NCBI GenBank assembly: GCA_946122785.1
Contig: CAMGYJ010000011.1
Span: 10,106,001-10,170,000 of the forward strand
DNA from: Linum tenue
Lineage: Eukaryota; Streptophyta; Magnoliopsida; Malpighiales; Linaceae
Length of the DNA: 64,000 bases
Reading direction: 5' to 3'
Shown here: piece after piece, positions 1 through 11,524 of the stretch
Position numbering within the stretch: position 1 is the first letter of the stretch
Layout: each line of letters begins with the position of its first letter
Position numbers and translations under genes: made by a program
The notes under the pieces: generated by a model
The model's database searches: none
Seen by the model: the letters and a program-made list of their open reading frames with translations, nothing else
Told to the model about the DNA's origin: nothing

Positions 1-244
1 CGCTGGTGAGCGTTCAAAAAGTACACTGGTGCTGGCGAGCGCTTAAAAAATACGACACAAACGCTGGTGAGCGTTCGAAAAGTACACTGGTGCTGGCGAG
101 CGCCTGAAAAATACGACACTGACGCTGGTGAGCGTTCGAAAAATACACTGATGCTGGCGAGCACCTGGAAAATACGACACCCACGCTGGTGAGCGTTCTA
201 AAAGTACATTGGTGCTGGAGAGCGCCTGAAAAGTACTACATTGA
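1..244. repeat. Tandem array, 61-bp unit, four copies
   Basis: Four head-to-tail copies begin at about 1, 62, 123 and 184. Each opens with CGCTGGTGAGCGTTC and ends near ACGACAC; a fifth decays after 244. The unit contains two related GCTGG-GAGCG half-motifs, so it is itself a dimer. The array may continue left of the window. It lies a few hundred bases upstream of a polypurine tract and an LTR-like start, where Tat/Ogre retrotransposons are known to carry 3'-UTR tandem repeats. Assignment to that lineage is inference. Confidence 0.85.
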
Positions 245-280
245 TGCTAATAAGCACAAAACAATTAATCATAAAAAATT

Positions 281-500
281 CAACAATTAGCGCTGACGTG
301 CGCTTCGTTTACGTCATCATCAGGAAACCCCAACAATTAGCGCGGGCGTGCGCTTCGTTTACGTCATTTTCAGAAGAGTTCAACAGTTAGCGCTGGCGTG
401 CGCTTCGTTTACGTCATCATCAGAAAAAAACAATTAGCATTGACGTGCGTTTCATTTACGACATCATCGAGAAAAATGTAACAATTGGCGATGACGAATG
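281..500. repeat. Tandem array, about 50-bp unit, four and a half copies
   Basis: A second, unrelated short array. Units start with CAACAATTAGCGCTG and continue through TGCGCTTCGTTTACGTCATC; later units decay, and the last reads ACAATTGGCGATGACG. It sits between the 61-bp array and the polypurine tract at about 600-613. No open reading frame of note is present. It is most simply the 3' untranslated region of the retroelement whose LTR appears to start at 614. Confidence 0.8.
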
Positions 501-599
501 TAGAAAAATACGTCAGCAACGAAATATGATACCCTACTGAGCTGAGAAAATGTGGTGTCTATACGAGAACTTTGTATAACTCTTTATATAAAGAGACAT

Positions 600-1030
600 A
601 CAAGGGGGGCAACTGTAGACACCTCATTTTGTCCGGGTAAATTATCCAACTAACCAAAAACTCTTTCTTTAATTTTGAGAATTACGTCAATAGACGTATG
701 ATCATTAATAACTATCTAATTAATCAAATCATAAAATTAAATACATTAATAAAGCCGTAAATAATAATACACCCAACCCTTAAAAAATTATCGATTTAAG
801 TAGTACCCATCCTGGGGCGTTGTGGGGTGTGAATACACTTCCCCACGCGTAACTGTACTCCCGAACCCAAAATCTCAAAATTCGCAGACCATATCTCGGT
901 TCTGACCCTAAGGTTAGAGCCGACCAATGAGTGTTCGATCCACTCCAAGTAAGGTCGATGGCGACTCCCAAAAATGCCGACGCGACGACATTCGTACCCC
1001 CCCCGGAGGGACGGTTGCGACACATATGAT
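600..1030 (+). mobile_element. LTR-like sequence after a polypurine tract (Tat/Ogre-like?)
   Basis: An AAGGGGGGCAAC purine tract ends at about 613 and is followed by TGTAGACACC, a start seen in many plant Ty3/gypsy LTRs. The right end is not certain. A TGGCGACTCCC string near 958 resembles the tRNA-Arg primer-binding site typical of Tat/Ogre elements, so the LTR could end just before it. No duplicate LTR is inside the window. Small reading frames at 780-1025 (minus) look like chance. Confidence 0.4.
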
Positions 1031-1040
1031 GGTTGTTATT

Positions 1041-2799
1041 CTACATATTGGTGAATAGATATCAAAGAAATCTATAATTTTCCTCTTCACCTAGAGCCTT
1101 AGCTACGAGGCGATCATTATACTCATAAACTAAACCATAATGTTTCAGTTTTGCTTTTAGGAATTCATTTATTACCTTGGCTTCATTGCCAGGAGGTAAT
1201 TCTCAAAGATGCCAAATCTTGTTCGGTTCTACCGATATATTACCCAATGCTTTACAACCAAGAGGTAACTCTACAAGATTCTAAGTCTTACTCGACTCCA
1301 CAAATTCCATTTCGTTAATAATGGATTCTCCCACGAATCTGCACATTTATGGAAGTTCAAACTTCAAGCAGACTAGTGGGATCTTTCTTAGGGTGTAAAT
1401 AACAAATTCATAACCAAAATCCTTTCTTGATTTATGGTTCATTTGTCTCTTGTGAGTTCATACTCAAATTCATCACCCCCACTAGTTATCCATTATTTCT
1501 AATAGCAGACAAGATATCACCCCCACTATTTCGCGATTTAAATGGAATGACATCAATGGATTCCACATAACAATGAGTATTTCATTTTATAAGCTTATGT
1601 GTTCTATTTTTATAACACAATCAATAAAACACTCTCATGCCCATCTTATATTGCACTAATTCTCGAACTATACCATATGAAAAAACATTTCATAAATAAC
1701 GCTTTACGTCAAAAGCATATGTCAACAACATAACATCTTTAATTAGTACAATCAATAATAATGTGATAAAACATTTCACATTTTTCCAAATTGTCATCTC
1801 ATTACATTCACCCATAACACAAAAAAAAAATTATGATTCTCTAATAAGGTATTTATGGGTCTTTTATCATGTATAAGGAAATTTCATTTCCATCATAGTC
1901 ACTATGGAAATGTCACTTAGCAATTCAATTCTTCATCAAATACGTGCATATCATACACATGTGAATTCATCACATTAACACATATCACCACATGCATACT
2001 CTCGTGACCATCACAATAGTGAAGAGAGGAGTACTCAACAACACTTTCATACCTTTAGCCCAAAACTATTCCTCAAAGTTGCCATTAAGGTCAACCTCTG
2101 TCATCATCTCAATGATTACTACCAAATCATCTTCTTTAATCAAGTTAACACCAATACTAGGTTAAACTTATTCTTACACTTTCGTGTCATATGACCTAGT
2201 TTCCCTCAATCTTAATAGGGAAACATAGTGTCATTCTTATAGGATTTGGTGACAATATTTTGGTTACCACAAAGGGTATCATTCTAATTTATGTGGATTT
2301 GGTTCAACTTGCTATTCTCATTTTTTGAAACTTTAATGTTTTATAGCAACATAAGTGGTTCACGTTGTTTGGCAACCAACACTTTTAGTCTGATAAATAT
2401 GACATAGACTCCACTAGCATATCTACTATAGAGTATGCATCCATATAAAAAAAAAATTCTTTCTCTATTTCATAGCATGGATACAACATTGTATTCTAAT
2501 CATGCATCAGTTTTCGTTTCTCTAGCATTCTCATAATTTCTTAATTGCATGCATAGAGATATATGAAATAGATTCTACTTTTTCATTCATTGATAACTTA
2601 GGATGAATGTTTCAGTTCTTACCTCTTTTTCGAGAAGTCATTGCCTTCTAATCTTGCAATAGATAGTGATCATCTTGCATTGCTTCCTTGTTTCTCGTCG
2701 TCCTTCTCTCCACAGCGCCTTCAGCGCTTGCGTAAGGCTTTGTTGGAGTCAGATGTGGCAATCAAAAACTATAGGTTAGCAACATGTGCTTCAGCACTT
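1041..2799. other. AT-rich stretch without recognisable genes
   Basis: About 1.75 kb of AT-rich sequence with scattered stops in all frames. Some phrases repeat weakly, such as GGAGGTAATTCT and AGAGGTAACTCT near 1190 and 1263, and the recurring string CACCCCCACTA. I recognise no domain, RNA gene or terminal repeat. It forms the left flank of the chromovirus insertion at 2800; the right flank resumes at 8005. Confidence 0.6.
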
Positions 2800-3195
2800 T
2801 GATACGGTGAGAAGTTGTATCGAGATAGTTCTCCCTTTTCTTGGCAGGAGTAGGCAAGAATTCTACTTTCTTGGCTAGAATGACTAGAGGGTTTCTTTAC
2901 TTGTAAATGCTTGCCTTTTATTTCTTGACTCTCAACATAAATACTAAGAGAATGAAGGGAAAAGTGGAACTACTTCCACGTACAGTTGCTACTCCTTCTC
3001 CACCTAAGGTGGATCATATTATTGAATTTCAAAAGACTCAACAACAATACTACTGACTCGTTCAACACCTAACCGACTAATACTAACGGCAAGCTTGCGG
3101 CCAATGGGCTGGGCTACTCTTCGCGGTATCTCTTGTTGGGCCGCGGGATCCGAGCTGAATGACGAGAGCTGCTGCTGGGCTGAGGATGCGTATCA
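2800..3195 (-). repeat. 3' LTR of chromovirus C
   Basis: 396 bp, TGATAC at the left and GTATCA at the right. It is colinear with 7611-8004 apart from about ten substitutions and a few small indels, for example GTGGATCATATTATTG against GTGGAGCAGATTATT. In element orientation it follows the purine tract, so it is the 3' LTR. Confidence 0.93.
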
Positions 3196-3841
3196 TTACC
3201 ACCCCCTGAAGCAACGGCATTGTCCTCAAGGCCGAGCTGAATGAAGCGGTCATGGAACTCGGAAGCGAGTTCCCACATTGCGTCATCAGCGGGCATGGCT
3301 TGCCACTGGACTAACAGCTCTTCGACGAAACGGGAACCCCGTTTGGTCCAGCGCGTGTCGAGAATGGCTCGAGGTGCAGGAGAAGAGACCCGTCATCGCT
3401 GATTGGAGGAGCGACTGGGGGAACAGCCGGGGGAGGACTGAGGCAGCGGCGGAGTAAGGAGACATGGAAAACACGGTGCACGCGGCTGCCATGTGGAAGG
3501 CCGAGACGGTACGCAACCGAGCCAACCCGCTCGGTAATCATATAAGGCCCGAAGTAGCGACAAGAGAGCTTCTGGGAGGCGCGACGGAAGACCGTGTGCT
3601 GGCAGTATGGGTGCAGCTTCAAGTAAACCCAATCACCCACCGCAAACAGAACTTGGCGGCGATGTGCATCCGCATTCTGTTTCAAGCGATTCTGGGCAGC
3701 AGCGAGATTGGTTTTCAACTCGTCGAGGAGGGCGTTACGATCGATGAGCGCACGATCCACCTCATGAACCATGGTTGCCCCTGGACGATAGGATGGAATA
3801 GCAGGAGGAAGACGACCATACAAAGCCTGAAAGGGGGACAT
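3114..3841 (-). pseudogene. Integrase C-terminus plus chromodomain of element C, frameshifted
   Basis: The frame from 3841 to 3311 encodes the integrase C-terminal region with a GPY/F-type module (GPYMITERVGSVAYRL), followed by a linker. The chromodomain continues in another frame down to 3114, shown by LLVQWQAMPADDAMWE, with the aromatic and WE residues typical of chromodomains. A frameshift near 3330-3350 separates the two. In chromoviruses this domain reads histone marks and directs integration into heterochromatin. Adjacent upstream is the integrase core at 3944-4987, and downstream is the purine tract. Not functional as it stands. Confidence 0.85.
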
Positions 3842-3943
3842 ACCAGCCGAACTGTGAAAGGAAGTATTATACCAGAACTCGGCCCATGGTAGGGACGCGA
3901 GCCATTTCTTCGGCTGCTGGTGGGTGAAACAGCGTAAATACTG

Positions 3944-4987
3944 TTAGACGCAGCGGTTCACGACCTCCGTTTGCCCGTCCGTCTGAGGGTGGTAGGAGGA
4001 AGACATGCTGAGAGTGGTGCCAGATTGATGATGGAGCTCTTGCCAAAAAAGGCTCATAAATACCGCGTCGCGGTCACTCACAATGGATCGCGGCAGGCCA
4101 TGGAGACGGACGATGTCGGCGATGAAGTGTTCGGCCACCGAGCGCGCTGTGTACGGGTGCGAGAGGGCGAGGAAGTGGCCATATTTGGTTAGTCGATCAA
4201 CGACTACCAAAATCACTGTCTTGCCCCCGGAACTGGGCAGCCCATCGACAAAGTCGAGGGAGATGTCTTCCCAAACCTCCGTCGGAATAGGCAGGGGCTG
4301 AAGGAGGCCGGCGGGGGACATGTGCAGGGCCTTGGCGCGTTGGCAGGTGTCGCAGGCGTTGACAAACGCGCGAACGTCGCGGAGCATGCCCGGCCAAAAG
4401 AAATGGGAGCTGAGGCGGCGGTACGTGGCGGTGATGCCGGAGTGGCCGCCAGTTGGGGTCGAGTGGAACTCCTCCAGTAGCTGGCGGATGTGCGGCGAAC
4501 CGGGAGGAACGATGACGCGGCGGTGGTAGCAGGCCATGTCGTTGCGAATCGTGTAAGGCCCGGGGGTTGGAGATTTTGCTTTCGCCAAAACCCTCTGCAT
4601 ATAAGGATGTGATAGTGACGTTGATTTGATGGACTCCCAAAGAGACGTGTGAGGGATGGAGACTGCCAACAATTCAGCAACAGGAGGGCGGTGGCTGAGG
4701 GAATCGGCGGCCTGGTTATCCTTCCCGGGCTTGTAGACTATCTCGTAGTCATTTCCCAATAGCTTGGAGACCCATTGCTGCTGTTCGGGCGTGGTAATGC
4801 GTTGGTTGAGGAAGTGTTTCAGGCTCTTTTGATCGGTCCGGATAATAAATTTTCGGCCCATGATATATGGCCGCCATGTTTGGATTGCTGTAACGATCGC
4901 CAACATTTCCTTGGCGTAGGTGGACAGGGCCTGCTTGGCCGTTCCCAAGGCGCGGCTCATGAAGGCAATGGGCCGATCCGCTTGCAT
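3944..4987 (-). pseudogene. RNase H and integrase core of element C
   Basis: A 347-codon frame. It opens inside RNase H (FIIRTDQKSLKHFL, then AADSLSHRP). The integrase follows, with an HHCC zinc-binding module (histidines around HSTPTGGHSG and cysteines in CDTCQRAK) and a catalytic triad read from the contexts SLDFVDGLP, VSDRDAVF and GQTEVVNRC. The tether region between RT and RNase H is separated from the upstream RT frame by stops at about 4990-5127. It would perform cDNA degradation and integration if intact, but is broken at both ends. Confidence 0.9.
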
Positions 4988-5127
4988 TAAGACGCCCCAA
5001 TCCCTGACCCGGATGCGTTTGTCTCAATGAGGAAAGGGGCTGCAAAGTCGGGCATCGCCAACACCGGAGTCGTGGTCATGGCTGTCTTGAGCGATTGAAA
5101 CGCGACAGCCTCGGCGGTCCATTTAAA

Positions 5128-6021
5128 CTACCCTTTTTTGAGGAGATTGGTCAGCGGCCGAGCAATCAAGCCATACCCCTTGACGAATTTGCGGTAGTAC
5201 CCCGTGTGACCCAAAAACCCGCGGAGCTCGGAAGGGGAAGTGGGCGTTGGCCACTCACTCATGGCCTGGATTTTTCTAGGGTCGACCTTGACCCCCTCGG
5301 CCTTGATGATATGGCCCAAATATTCAATCTCCTGGAGGCCAAACGCGCATTTGCTGAACTTGATGAAGAAGTGATGTTGGCGAAGTATGTTGAGAGCGAT
5401 CCGGACGTGCTCCAAGTGGCTTTGCCGATCCGGACTGTAGATTAAAATATCATCGAAGAAAACCAAGATAAACTTGCATAGAACCGACCAAAAGATGTCA
5501 TTCATGATGGCTTGGAATGTGGATGGCGTGTTGCAGAGGCCGAAAGGCATGACTAGATATTCGTAGTGGTCGTTGTGGGTACGAAAAGCAGTCTTTGGCA
5601 CGTCGGCGGGGTGCATTCGCACCTGATGATAGCCAGCCCGTAGATCCAATTTGGTGAAGTAAGCTACACCGTGGAGTTCATCGAGCATGTCGTCGACGGT
5701 GGGGATGGGAAAGCGATCTTTGACCGTGGAAGCATTCAAAGCCCTGTAGTCGGTACAAAACCGCCACGACCCATCTTTCTTTTTGACCAGGAGGACTGGT
5801 GAGGAAAATGGGCTCGTACTGGGTTGTATGAGACCGGCTGCGAGCATTTGCTGGACTTGGGGTTCAATTTCCTCCTTCTGATAATAGGCATAACGGTATG
5901 GACGTACGTTCACCGCCTCTGTACCTTCTTTCAGCTCGATGCGGTGGTCAATGTTACGGCGCGGAGGCAACTGCTTAAGGTCATCAAATAAATGCCCAAA
6001 TTCTCGAAGAAGGTCCTGCAA
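5128..6021 (-). pseudogene. Reverse transcriptase domain of element C
   Basis: A 297-codon frame covering most of the RT: SSPVLLVKKKDGSWRFC, LDLRAGYHQVRM, VMPFGLCNTPSTF, and the catalytic motif FVFF-type box reading FFDDILIYS, so both catalytic aspartates are kept. A further 5' part of pol (after the protease) is in a different frame at 5931-6230. The frame ends near 5128 at a stop just after GLIARPLTNLLKKG, before RNase H. The domain is largely preserved but cannot be translated as one polyprotein. Confidence 0.92.
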
Positions 6022-6184
6022 ATCCCTTGGGACTGGTCGGAGGGGATCTTCACGGATGGGGGGAAGCAGATGGCGCGCAGGCCTGGTTCATCCCTTGTGA
6101 GACCCCGAATGTCGGTCGCTGAAGTGGTAACGCCGGAGAGTCCGTTGATCCGGCGGTGCTGCCCATCCCATTCGAACTCCATCG

Positions 6185-7591
6185 TCAACGACTTCCAATT
6201 GCTGTGGATGTTCCGAGGGTCTCCAGCCACTTGATTCCGAGCACGATGTCAAAACCGGTGAGAAGTAAGGCAAAAAGGGCGACGGGAAAATGACTTCCCT
6301 GAATGTCGAGCACCACACCCTCGTGCTTCCCACTGCACCTCATGGGCTCTCCATTGGCAATTTTGACGTCAAATGCCGCGATGGGGGAACCCGACAGCTG
6401 GAGCGCGTCGGCAGCCTTGGTAATGATGAAATTGTGGGTCGAGCCACTATCAATGAGGGCCACCAATTTAGTTCGGCCCACCTGAGCCCAAACTCGCATA
6501 GTTCGACCCCCTATTTGGCCTGTGATTGCGTGAAAAGAGACTTCAGCCGAGTCTAGGACTTCATCGTCCTCCTCGTCCAGCAACATCATGAGCCGTGGCC
6601 TGGCACAACGATGGGTAGGTGTGAATTTTTCATCGAAGTTGAAACAGAGGCCGGCCCGACGTCGACGGTGCATCTTTTCGTACGACAGGCGCTTACCCCC
6701 CGTTGGTGGTGGTTGTCGATTTCGGATCGGTGGGTTCATCTCTGCCACTGGACGTGGTCTGGCCGTGAACGTCGTGTCGTAGGTAGATCGGGGTTTAGAC
6801 CGGGGTGGCGTCGTGTAGTCCGCCGGCGATCGATAAGGATTGCGAGGAGGGCTAAAGGCACGAGAGAGCTGCTCATCTCGAACCCGAGCCAGGCTGATCG
6901 CCTCCTTCAAGGTGCGTGGATTGAAGATGCGGATACCGTCAGCTATTTCGGGTTTCAATCCCCCCAGGAACGTGCCAACGAGGGCCTGCTGTGTCCAACC
7001 GCGAACACGGTTGCCGAGTTTCTCGAACTCCGTCTGGTAATCCCGGAGAGTCCCCGTTTGCTTGATGTGTGACAGTGATTCGTCGAACCCAGTAGCCGCG
7101 GATGGCCCAAATCTTGCCCACAATTCAGATGAGAAACTATCCCAGGTGATTGGAATCACGTCCGTGCGATATGTCCGGCGAAGCCATTGCCACCACTGAT
7201 TGGCGTCGCCTTCGAGGTGGTAGGATGCCAGCGACACCTTCTGACCTTCGAGAATGGCTTGGAACTCGAAGAATTGTTCCACTCTGGAGAACCAGACCGT
7301 GGGGTCGTCCCCGGCGAAAGTCGGAAACTCGAGCCGAGCCAATTTAGCCCTAAACAAGGGCTGTGGATCGCGTTCCTCAACATCGTCGGGGTGAGGTCGT
7401 TGGGGTCGGCCATTGACAGATCGTTCTCCATCCTCCGAACGCCTGTCATCGCTCTTGGTTACCTGTTCTTGGGCGATCTTGTTGACGACGAGCTGGACAG
7501 CTGCCAGCTGATCTATAATCGCCTGAATGCCCGTTTGATTCTCATGGGTAGCGGTTTCGAGAGCCTCGATGCACTAAGCGTGGGTGCCCAT
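6185..7591 (-). pseudogene. gag and protease of element C
   Basis: Reading from an ATG at about 7591, the frame meets a TAG at codon 6, then stays open through a coiled N-terminus, the gag core (WFSRVEQFFEFQ, YHLEGDANQWWQW, FLGGLKPEI) and a CCHC knuckle region. The knuckle is degenerate: GLCFNFDEKFTPTHRC has Phe where the second Cys is expected. The protease follows with the active-site string ALIDSGSTHNF and the LGIKWL motif near the end at 6185. Pol then continues in a shifted frame. The early stop and damaged zinc knuckle both argue against function. Confidence 0.88.
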
Positions 7592-7610
7592 ATCGGGCTT
7601 TGATACCAAA

Positions 7611-8004
7611 TGATATGGTGAGAAGTTGTATCGAGATAGTTCTCCCTTTTCTTGGCAGGAGTAGGCCAGAATTCTACTTTCCTGGCTAGAATGACCAGAG
7701 GGTTTCTTTACTTGTAAATGCTTGCCTTTTATTTCTTGACTCTCAACATAAATACTAAGAGAATGAAGGGAAAAGTGGAACTACTTCCACGTACAGTTGC
7801 TACTCCTTCTCCACCTAAGGTGGAGCAGATTATTATTTCAAAAGACTCAACAACAATACTACTGACTCGTTCAACACCTAACCGACTAATACTAACGGCA
7901 AGCTTGCGGCCAATGGGCTGGGCTACTCTTCGCGGTATCGCTTGTTGGGCCGCGGGATCCGAGCTGAATGATGAGAGCTGCTGCTGGGCTGAGGATGCGT
8001 ATCA
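7611..8004 (-). repeat. 5' LTR of chromovirus C
   Basis: 394 bp, matching 2800-3195. In element orientation it ends with CATATCA, then two bases, then the tRNA-Met-type primer-binding site at 7597-7608. That placement defines this copy as the 5' LTR and fixes the LTR boundary at TGATATGG rather than at the later TGAGAAG. Confidence 0.93.
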
Positions 8005-9393
8005 CAATTCGTTCAAAATTTGATAACCCATGAATTATCAAATATGCATCACACAGCCCTAATAGTAATAAGGAAGAAAACTCCCCCTTTTATTTTTAAT
8101 TGTTTCACCTGTTCTTCTCCTGGCGATCTCCGCCATGTTCTTTTTCTTGCAGACACGAGCAGGGCAAAAAGACAAGAACGGAAAAATAAATAAATATAGA
8201 ACTAATTGAATGATAAAAGAGGGATTCCTCAATTATCCCCACAAACCATGTTCTTCTTACGACTACCCCAGCGGCCAGCAGCACAGTCTTCCAGCAGCTC
8301 TGGCCTCTGAAGACAATTAATTGAATTAATGGCCTCGTCCAATAAATTTTCCAAGAGGGAATCCAGAAGCTACGTTCCGAAGACTTCTCCCCTCGCCACA
8401 ATCCTTCTCATTTTGGGAGCATCAGCAAGGAGATTTGCTCAAGTAATTCCTCCTTCACCTTCTGCCACCATCCCCTGTAGATAAGAAACCTAAAAGGGCA
8501 AAGGACCCTTCCTTATCTAACGCCGATAAGATCCGGGGCAAAGAAATAGTCCCGATCGATCCTTTTAGCGGCACGGCGACGGTAATGAGACAGACCAAAA
8601 TCAGTATCCTATTCAAATAGGACAGCAACCGAGCGTATTAAAATTGTTAAAAACCGAACAGTAAAAATTAGGGTTACCAAATCTGGCTGAGTCGCAGACT
8701 AGGTCGCTCTCTTTAAGACGTTTGCGGCACTGCCTCGTAATGCGCACAGAAGATTATCAGCCGGTCGCCTCCAGGATAAAACAGTCATTCTAATTTGTTG
8801 CTCATCGGTTTTGTGCGAAAAACCGGAGCTCTATAAATTCACTCTCTCTCGTGTTTCTGCTCTTCTGAGGTATGTTTAGAGGGTCTGGGAGGTCTGCTAT
8901 TTATAGAAGCAGAAAACCCAGAATATTCCCTCTTTCTTTGGGAATAAGTCACATTTTAATTATGGAGATAATTACTCTTAAAATATAATATATTAAGATA
9001 ATTATCATAATTATCTCCATAATATTTTTTTATTAATTATCCATCTTATTTATGTATTATGGGAAAATACTGGATAATTAATTAGGAAGTTCATTTATAG
9101 CTTTTCAAAGTTATTCATCCCAACAGGCAGGGGATGAGAGAAATTAAACCCCTTGGCAAAACGTGGGGGAGACAACAACCTGATGCAGTGAAAAATACCA
9201 AGCGCTGCGGAGACCAATACCAGACGCGAAGCTGGAGACGCGACCGAGGAAGAAATCCCTCGGCGGTGCGCGACGAATCAAGAAAATAAATGCTGCGCAG
9301 GGAAATAAAAGCGGCAGGAACCTTGGGCTAGAAGACCGACCGGTAATCAGACAATTACCTAGCGAAATACGATTAAGAAATCTCAGATCGCAG
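8005..9393. other. Gene-free stretch beside a copia primer-binding site
   Basis: I find no coding domain here. If the motif at 9394-9405 is a primer-binding site, this is the leader or internal region of a minus-strand copia element. On the minus strand a TATA-like CTATAAATAGC lies near 8910-8920, followed by a CT-rich leader, which resembles a retroelement promoter. A frame at 8105-8401 (minus) has no recognisable homology. Confidence 0.4.
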
Positions 9394-9740
9394 GCTCTGA
9401 TACCATGTCAAATAATCAAAGCAGAAAAAAGAACACCAAAATTTTTTAACGTGGTATCGTCAATATGACACTAGTCCGCGGAGAGGATCTCCCTCTCAGG
9501 TTTTTGTCTTTTTATTTGTTACAAACGATGATGCACGGTACAATATATAGGTTTACCTCAAAACCCTAACTACACGATTTACAGGACAATTACACATTAG
9601 TATCCAAATTATCACAAACTAACAGAAACTAATCCTGCTTAAGGCCATTTGTTCTCTCATGATCAACTTGTTCTTTCATGGATTGTGCTATCTCTCTAAC
9701 TCGTTGGCTGCTCAACCACCAGTTTTGCCTGGACTTGTCT
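9394..9740 (-). mobile_element. copia-type primer-binding site and LTR start, minus orientation
   Basis: The plus strand reads GGCTCTGATACCA immediately before TGTCAAATAATC. Read on the minus strand, this is an LTR ending in CA followed directly by TGGTATCAGAGCC, the initiator tRNA-Met site used by Ty1/copia. The LTR therefore starts at 9406 and extends right; its outer end is not clear and it may merge into the copia gag remnant that begins near 9740. No partner LTR is visible. Confidence 0.55.
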
Positions 9741-11080
9741 AGCCTCTGCTTTTGGGACCATATCTGTTCATCAACTCCGTCATTCCAATCGTGACTCTAA
9801 CTCCATCGATACCTACATTTAGGGGCGGAGCTAGGTAGACCCTGGGGAGCCCCGAGAATTTTGAAAGTTACTTGTAAATAATTCGAGCATTTTGAAATTC
9901 CTTATAAACTATAGGTAAATAGAAAATGCATTACTTTGAAAAACTATTAACCTAAAAATCATTGCAGTCTAAGGGATGGTATGCTTTGCAGGTTCCTGTA
10001 GGTTAGCACTTCGATTCGCGACCATGGTAAATTTTATTAAGTTCATACTACAAAATATTAGTATCCGCTTAAAAAGGATTATTCTTAAGTTCATACTACA
10101 AAATTTTCCTTCAAAAAGTGTTTAAATAATTCCTAAAGTCCTAACTAACTTTATATGTTGTTTTCTCAAGCTTTTCAACTTATTCTCAAGTACTTTAATT
10201 TTAAATGACACTATATATTCATTTTTCAATTTTTTAAATGGAATGGGTTACATAATATTGATATGTGCTATTAATTTGTTTGTTTCTTTTCTAATCCTTA
10301 TCGAGCATATCATGGTAGAAGTTTTTAATTCACATCTTATTTTGAGTGAAAATAGAGTGTGCTATACAATATTAAAATGTATTATTAACTTTGTAACTTA
10401 TATTAAATCTATCAAGCTAGAAATTTGTGGTTTAGATCCTATTTTGAGTTATTTTCATCTTAAAAAGTAAAATTAACAAAATATTAAAATAATTTTCTTT
10501 TATTATTTTAATTAAGTTTAACATTTTCCTTTCTATGATAATAGTGTAACACATCCGGCCCCCCAAACGCCAAATCATCACTCTGCCCCTACCTACATTA
10601 TTTGTGCCAAAGAAATTGCAGATGGTCTAGCTGCACTCAACACTCCTCTCTGATGAGGACCTCCTCGGGCGTGTCTTTCATGGGCTCGGCAAAAGCCTAT
10701 GATCAATTCATGCACTTTATTAAAGCTCCCACATATCCATATTCCTTTGATGATGCTCATGGTTTTCTCCTTCACGAAGAACGCCACCTCAAGCAACATA
10801 ATCTTCTCTCTTCTGGCGGCAAAATCACTGCCAACTTCGGTAACATGACGGCTACTCATGGTAAATGGTAATGGAGGTCACAGTTTTCGCGGCCGCTCAT
10901 CTCACCCTCGTGGCGGTAGCTACCACTCATGACTCACCCTCTCGCTTACCTAGCTTCTCTCCCCTGTTGGACTTGGCCCACTTGATTTCATCCAACTTCA
11001 GTCTTCAGCCACAAGCAACACATGGTCTTCAGCCCATTACAACAATCTTCCAATTCCAAGTTTGATTAATGGTCCTGCAC
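9740..11080 (+). pseudogene. copia gag remnant, split by a hAT element
   Basis: Before the hAT element the plus strand encodes HHSNRDSNSIDTYI. After it the reading resumes in the same sense with AKEIADGLAAL, DEDLLGRVFHGLGKAYDQF and SFDDAHGFLLHEE, which are typical of copia gag (UBN2-type). A frameshift near 10650 separates the last two pieces. An arginine- and glycine-rich stretch near 10880-10920 matches the basic region before the zinc knuckle, but I see no knuckle. Fragment only; no protease or pol follows. Confidence 0.7.
9820..10591. mobile_element. Non-autonomous hAT element
   Basis: The left end TAGGGGCGGAGC and the right end CTCTGCCCCTA are near-perfect inverted repeats of the kind common in plant hAT elements. 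The 8-bp direct repeat CCTACATT flanks it exactly (9812-9819 and 10592-10599), as expected of hAT transposition. The 772-bp interior is AT-rich. The only frame, 10243-10470 (75 codons), has no transposase features. Excising it rejoins the copia gag reading. Confidence 0.9.
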
Positions 11081-11524
11081 CTTACTTTCCTTTCTTCTCC
11101 AAAAGCAGAGATGCAAAAGTCCCAAAAGGCAAAAGTATGTGTTAAAATGACGACTCCGTATTATCTGGGTAGCTATTAGTAAACTTATAATTACTGGAGT
11201 TACCTAAATATATGGTTAGGGCTAGGAGTTAGCTGAGCCAAACACACACATATAGGCTAGCGTACACCTGACGTATGTTGTACGCCTGTGTTCACACCTA
11301 TTAATTAATTATAAATTATTTTTAAATTTAATCATAATTATTTTTAGTATTAATCATATCATAATTACAACTAAATCAATTGACGTATTTTCCTATTCAC
11401 TATACATCCATAACTTTTTATACCACTAGTTACGTATAAATCATCATCTAAATATTCATTATATGAATTAAAGTGCATGCTTTCTTCAAATTAGATTAAA
11501 AATACCCAAACTTTTTAAGTACAC

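Larger units (their letters stand above)
2800..8004 (-). mobile_element. Complete but decayed Ty3/gypsy chromovirus (element C)
   Basis: A 5.2-kb element in minus orientation with LTRs at 2800-3195 and 7611-8004. Both begin TGATA and end TATCA on the plus strand. The flanks CACTT and CAATT are a target duplication with one mismatch. On the minus strand, a primer-binding site like initiator tRNA-Met (TGGTATCAAAGC, 7597-7608) lies two bases inside the 5' LTR, and a purine tract (about 3196-3211) precedes the 3' LTR. Domain order is gag, protease, RT, RNase H, integrase, chromodomain, so this is a chromovirus, probably Reina- or Tekay-like. Several stops and frameshifts make it inactive. The LTRs differ at roughly ten places that I can see, so the insertion is not recent. 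Confidence 0.93.

Noticed and set aside
1..500. CRISPR-like array
   Set aside because: The units are contiguous tandem repeats without unique spacers, and the context is a plant retroelement.
9394..9405. Integrated pararetrovirus (tRNA-Met primer site near a TATA box)
   Set aside because: The site is directly followed by an LTR-like TG start, as in copia elements. No viral movement or coat protein sequence is visible, and the order of TATA box and primer site does not fit.
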